Shown here: in pieces, positions 61,589-64,000 of the stretch
Numbering within the stretch: the first letter of the stretch is position 1
Layout: each line of letters opens with the position of its first letter
NCBI GenBank assembly: GCA_905182995.1
Contig: CAJJDP010000035.1
Span: 448,681-512,680 of the forward strand
Source: Paramecium octaurelia
Lineage: Eukaryota; Ciliophora; Oligohymenophorea; Peniculida; Parameciidae
DNA length: 64,000 bases
Direction: 5' to 3'
Position numbers and translations under genes: made by a program
The notes under the pieces: model-generated
The model's input: the letters and a program-made list of their open reading frames with translations, nothing else
What the model was told of the DNA's origin: nothing
Database searches by the model: none

Positions 61589-62923
61589 ATGCAAGACAAT
61601 CGAAAATAAATACTAAAATCCTAAGATTCTGATAGTAGCATGAAGAATACAGCCAATACCATAACAAAAATAACAAATAAAAAAATACAACAGTTGGCCT
61701 TTTTAAAATAATTTCCTTAATAAAGAAAATCTACTGTTGTTGAAAAAGTGAATAAGCTGATAGATAAGACATAGAGTAAATTGAAGCATTAATAAATACC
61801 AAAGGATGTACAGTTTTATTAAAGAAATATGAAAAAATTTGAGAATTTGTCATCCTTCATTAATTCTAAGGGACTGTTGTCTGCTAATTTTAGTATGCCT
61901 AAATTACGAGTCAAAGAAGAAGTAAATGATTAAGAGCAGGAATATGTGGATTATTTACTTGCAAAAAGTTGTAAATTTTAAATCATATTAGATAAACTAT
62001 AGTAAGAAGGACAGAGAAAAAAAAGTAAATAAGCGAAAGAAAACTATGAGCAGTGCTGGGAATTAGAAAATTCTGATTATGATTTTGAGTCTCCAATCAA
62101 TGTCGGAAAAGAATTAACTATAGCGCATTAAGATCAAATAAAAGGAGAAATAGAAGCAAAAGCAAAATTGTGGGAAATTTAATAAATTCGTAAGTATAAA
62201 AGGAAAACAACAAATGTTGAATTTAAGAGTTCTTAAAAATCCTCTTATCACAATTATGAAGACGATGAAATAGTTGAAGGTTCTGGTCATTTGAATGCAT
62301 AACATTACAAAGAATAATCAGATAAGGTAATTAAAATGATTTGGAATGCGGCAAAGAAGATTTATAATAAAAAACAGGATCAGATTAAAAAAGAGATCCT
62401 TATGCAAAAGATAGCAAAAAACTACAGATAAAAGTAGAGGGATATGGCTAAGGAAGAAATTAATAAAATCTTAACAAGTATTATTATAATGTATAATTTA
62501 GCTGGTTAAAAACCACATTTGACCTTTGCTACAACTGTAAGGCATCTGCCTGACAATAGTGACTCTAAATAGAATACGGATCAATTTTTTAGGAAAAAAG
62601 GGCAAACTTGTCGCAAATTATATGCCCCATTTTCTTTAACTCCACAACATCAATAGGAGGAAATAAAATCTAATAGAAAAATATCATTGATTAATTCGAG
62701 ATTGCATGATATCGTTAATCAAATTGACAATCTACCTGTTGGAGACTCGACTCAGACTATAAGAAAAATGGAGAGTGAACAAATATTGTATTTTACGTTG
62801 AGGGACACTCTATAGCCAGATCAAATCAAAGATACTTTAAAAGGACTGTTTCATTCAACAGATCATTTATATAAAAAGCCTTTGAAATACAACAAGAAAC
62901 ACTTCTAAAATTAAATCTTATGA
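61589..62923 (+). CDS. unknown basic protein, 444 aa, intronless
   Basis: One continuous frame from ATG 61589 to TGA 62921-62923 using TAA/TAG as Gln throughout. It is Lys/Gln-rich, helical, with acidic patches (NYEDDEIVEGSGHL). The more conserved-looking part is IKMIWNAAKKIYNKKQDQIK, then EEINKILTSIIIMYNLAG and FRKKGQTCRKLYAPFSL. No signal peptide, membrane segment or known domain. A frame of this length with no TGA is unlikely by chance. Confidence 0.7.
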
Positions 62924-62992
62924 CTCTACTTTTTATATAGTAAATGCAGATATAATTAATTGATTTTTACTATTAATTTTATTCACAATCTC

Positions 62993-63740
62993 ATGTCGTC
63001 AGGAGAGTAGTCCCAGGAGAAGAAAACTTTATTTTCATCGTTAGTCTAAAAAAAGTAGGCAGAGACAGATGCTTAAAAAATATAGAATCGCATTTTATAA
63101 TTGAAAATAGAACATGAAAAAGTGTTGAAACGCATTTAACAAGATGAAGAACGGGCTGATGAAATATATAGACACAGAGTAGAAATCCAATTAAAGGTTC
63201 ACTATTATTTGGTATTATGTTTAGAAAGAAAATAAAATAAAGTAAAAATAAGCATAACCTCCTCCATTCTCACTGGCGATTTCTCATCATCAAAGACAAA
63301 TTCTCAAGAAAATAAAGGACGATGAGATCATAAAAAAGAAATCAGAAGCTAAACTTTTTAGAGAATAACTAAAAAAAGATTATTAGAGTGTTTAAATGCA
63401 GAAAAGCTTGGAACAAGAAGTTTATAGAATAAAGGCGATTTAAGTGAAAGAGGAGGAAAGGTAGTCTACTGAAGTAGCTGTGTAGAAATTGAAACAAAAA
63501 AGGGAAAAGGTTAGATATCAAATAGAAAATGAGAAGGATTAGATAATTAAGGAAAAGAAGTTATATGATTTTAAAATATCAGAATTAGAACAATAGGAAC
63601 AATTAGCAATGATGGAGCTCTAAAATTCGTTGGCTCATCAATCGTATGTTTAAAAGAAAATTGAACAAGCATAGAAATTATCTCCTAGTGATTTCGAGAA
63701 ACAATATCAAAATAATAAAAATTCTGAGACCACATAATGA
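62993..63740 (+). CDS. unknown charged coiled-coil protein, 239 aa
   Basis: One 28-nt intron (GTT..TAG) near 63197 makes a codon-exact frame. The protein is mostly a Lys/Glu/Gln coiled coil (LEQEVYRIKAIQVKEEERQS, then KQKREKVRYQIENEKDQIIK), with a short Pro-rich insert (QAQPPPFSLAISHHQRQI). The last residues are SPSDFEKQYQNNKNSETT. No named domain. The next gene starts 19 bp downstream. Confidence 0.65.
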
Positions 63741-63759
63741 TTATTATTAATATTTTTAT

Positions 63760-64000
63760 ATGCTAAACGAGAGTTTGGAATCTGATCGCGAAATAGACCC
63801 AGAAAGGGAAAGACAAAAGCTTATGCTAAAAAGACAGAAGTCAATCGAGGAGAGTCTCTAATTGAATGTCAAGGATCACATTGTAAAATTAGAAGTATTG
63901 ATTAAATATATTTGAAGAATTATTTAGCTGAACTTAAAAAGGACTTAGAAATCAGTAAAAAGGAGATGTCGAACTTGAGAATGGATATAGCAACAGTAAA
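63760..64000 (+). CDS. unknown coiled-coil protein, 5' part only
   Basis: ATG at 63760 (MLNESLESDREIDPERERQK) runs to the window edge with one 23-nt intron ending AAG near 63891. The visible 70 or so residues are a charged coiled coil (LAELKKDLEISKKEMSNLRM). Truncated by the window. Confidence 0.6.

Overview
This is a gene-dense, very AT-rich stretch of a ciliate somatic (macronuclear-type) genome, most like Paramecium. TAA and TAG stand inside clearly conserved coding sequence where glutamine is expected, and TGA is the only stop that fits. Genes are cut by tiny GT..AG introns of about 21-31 nt, and removing them restores protein families exactly. Intergenic gaps are often under 100 bp. All coordinates were worked out by hand-reading codons with this code, so starts and some splice sites are approximate. 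I name the organism from genetic code and intron style, not from a database match.

Layout. 0-9 kb: a 3' gene fragment, phosphatidylinositol synthase, two unknown small proteins, a divergent Ser/Thr kinase and a FYVE-TBC-coiled-coil protein. 9.3-15.5 kb: one very large secreted protein on the minus strand, with lectin/LamG-like modules joined by acidic Pro/Glu repeats. The modules are almost identical in DNA and the assembly is broken here (848 N and a lone N). 15.6-17.4 kb: accessory stretch with a decayed DDE transposase relic and an orphan exon pair. 17.4-24.8 kb: Na+/H+ exchanger with a long cytosolic tail, a DNAJC11-like J protein, and the ciliary central-pair protein CFAP221/PCDP1. 25.5-34.6 kb: a MORN-repeat protein, two large unknown proteins, an ENTH/VHS-like glutamine-rich adaptor, small membrane and secreted proteins, and CacyBP/SIP. 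35.4-49.5 kb: cystathionine gamma-lyase/synthase, tRNA-Asn, a CNBD potassium channel with a damaged frame, a two-TM ciliate protein, a p24 cargo receptor, a Lon protease, a WD40 protein, cystathionine beta-synthase and a methyltransferase. 49.9-64 kb: a heat-shock factor, a membrane-anchored M14 carboxypeptidase and a run of coiled-coil proteins of unknown role.

Neighbours look functionally unrelated, as is usual in ciliates, with one partial exception: both transsulfuration enzymes (beta-synthase and gamma-lyase/synthase) lie about 11 kb apart. Several neighbouring genes converge with 7-13 bp between stop codons, and one divergent pair has start codons only 9 bp apart. The most unusual material is the modular secreted protein, the transposase relic, the frequent AAG intron acceptors, and a few proteins whose catalytic signatures are altered (the TBC glutamine finger, the kinase DFG motif).
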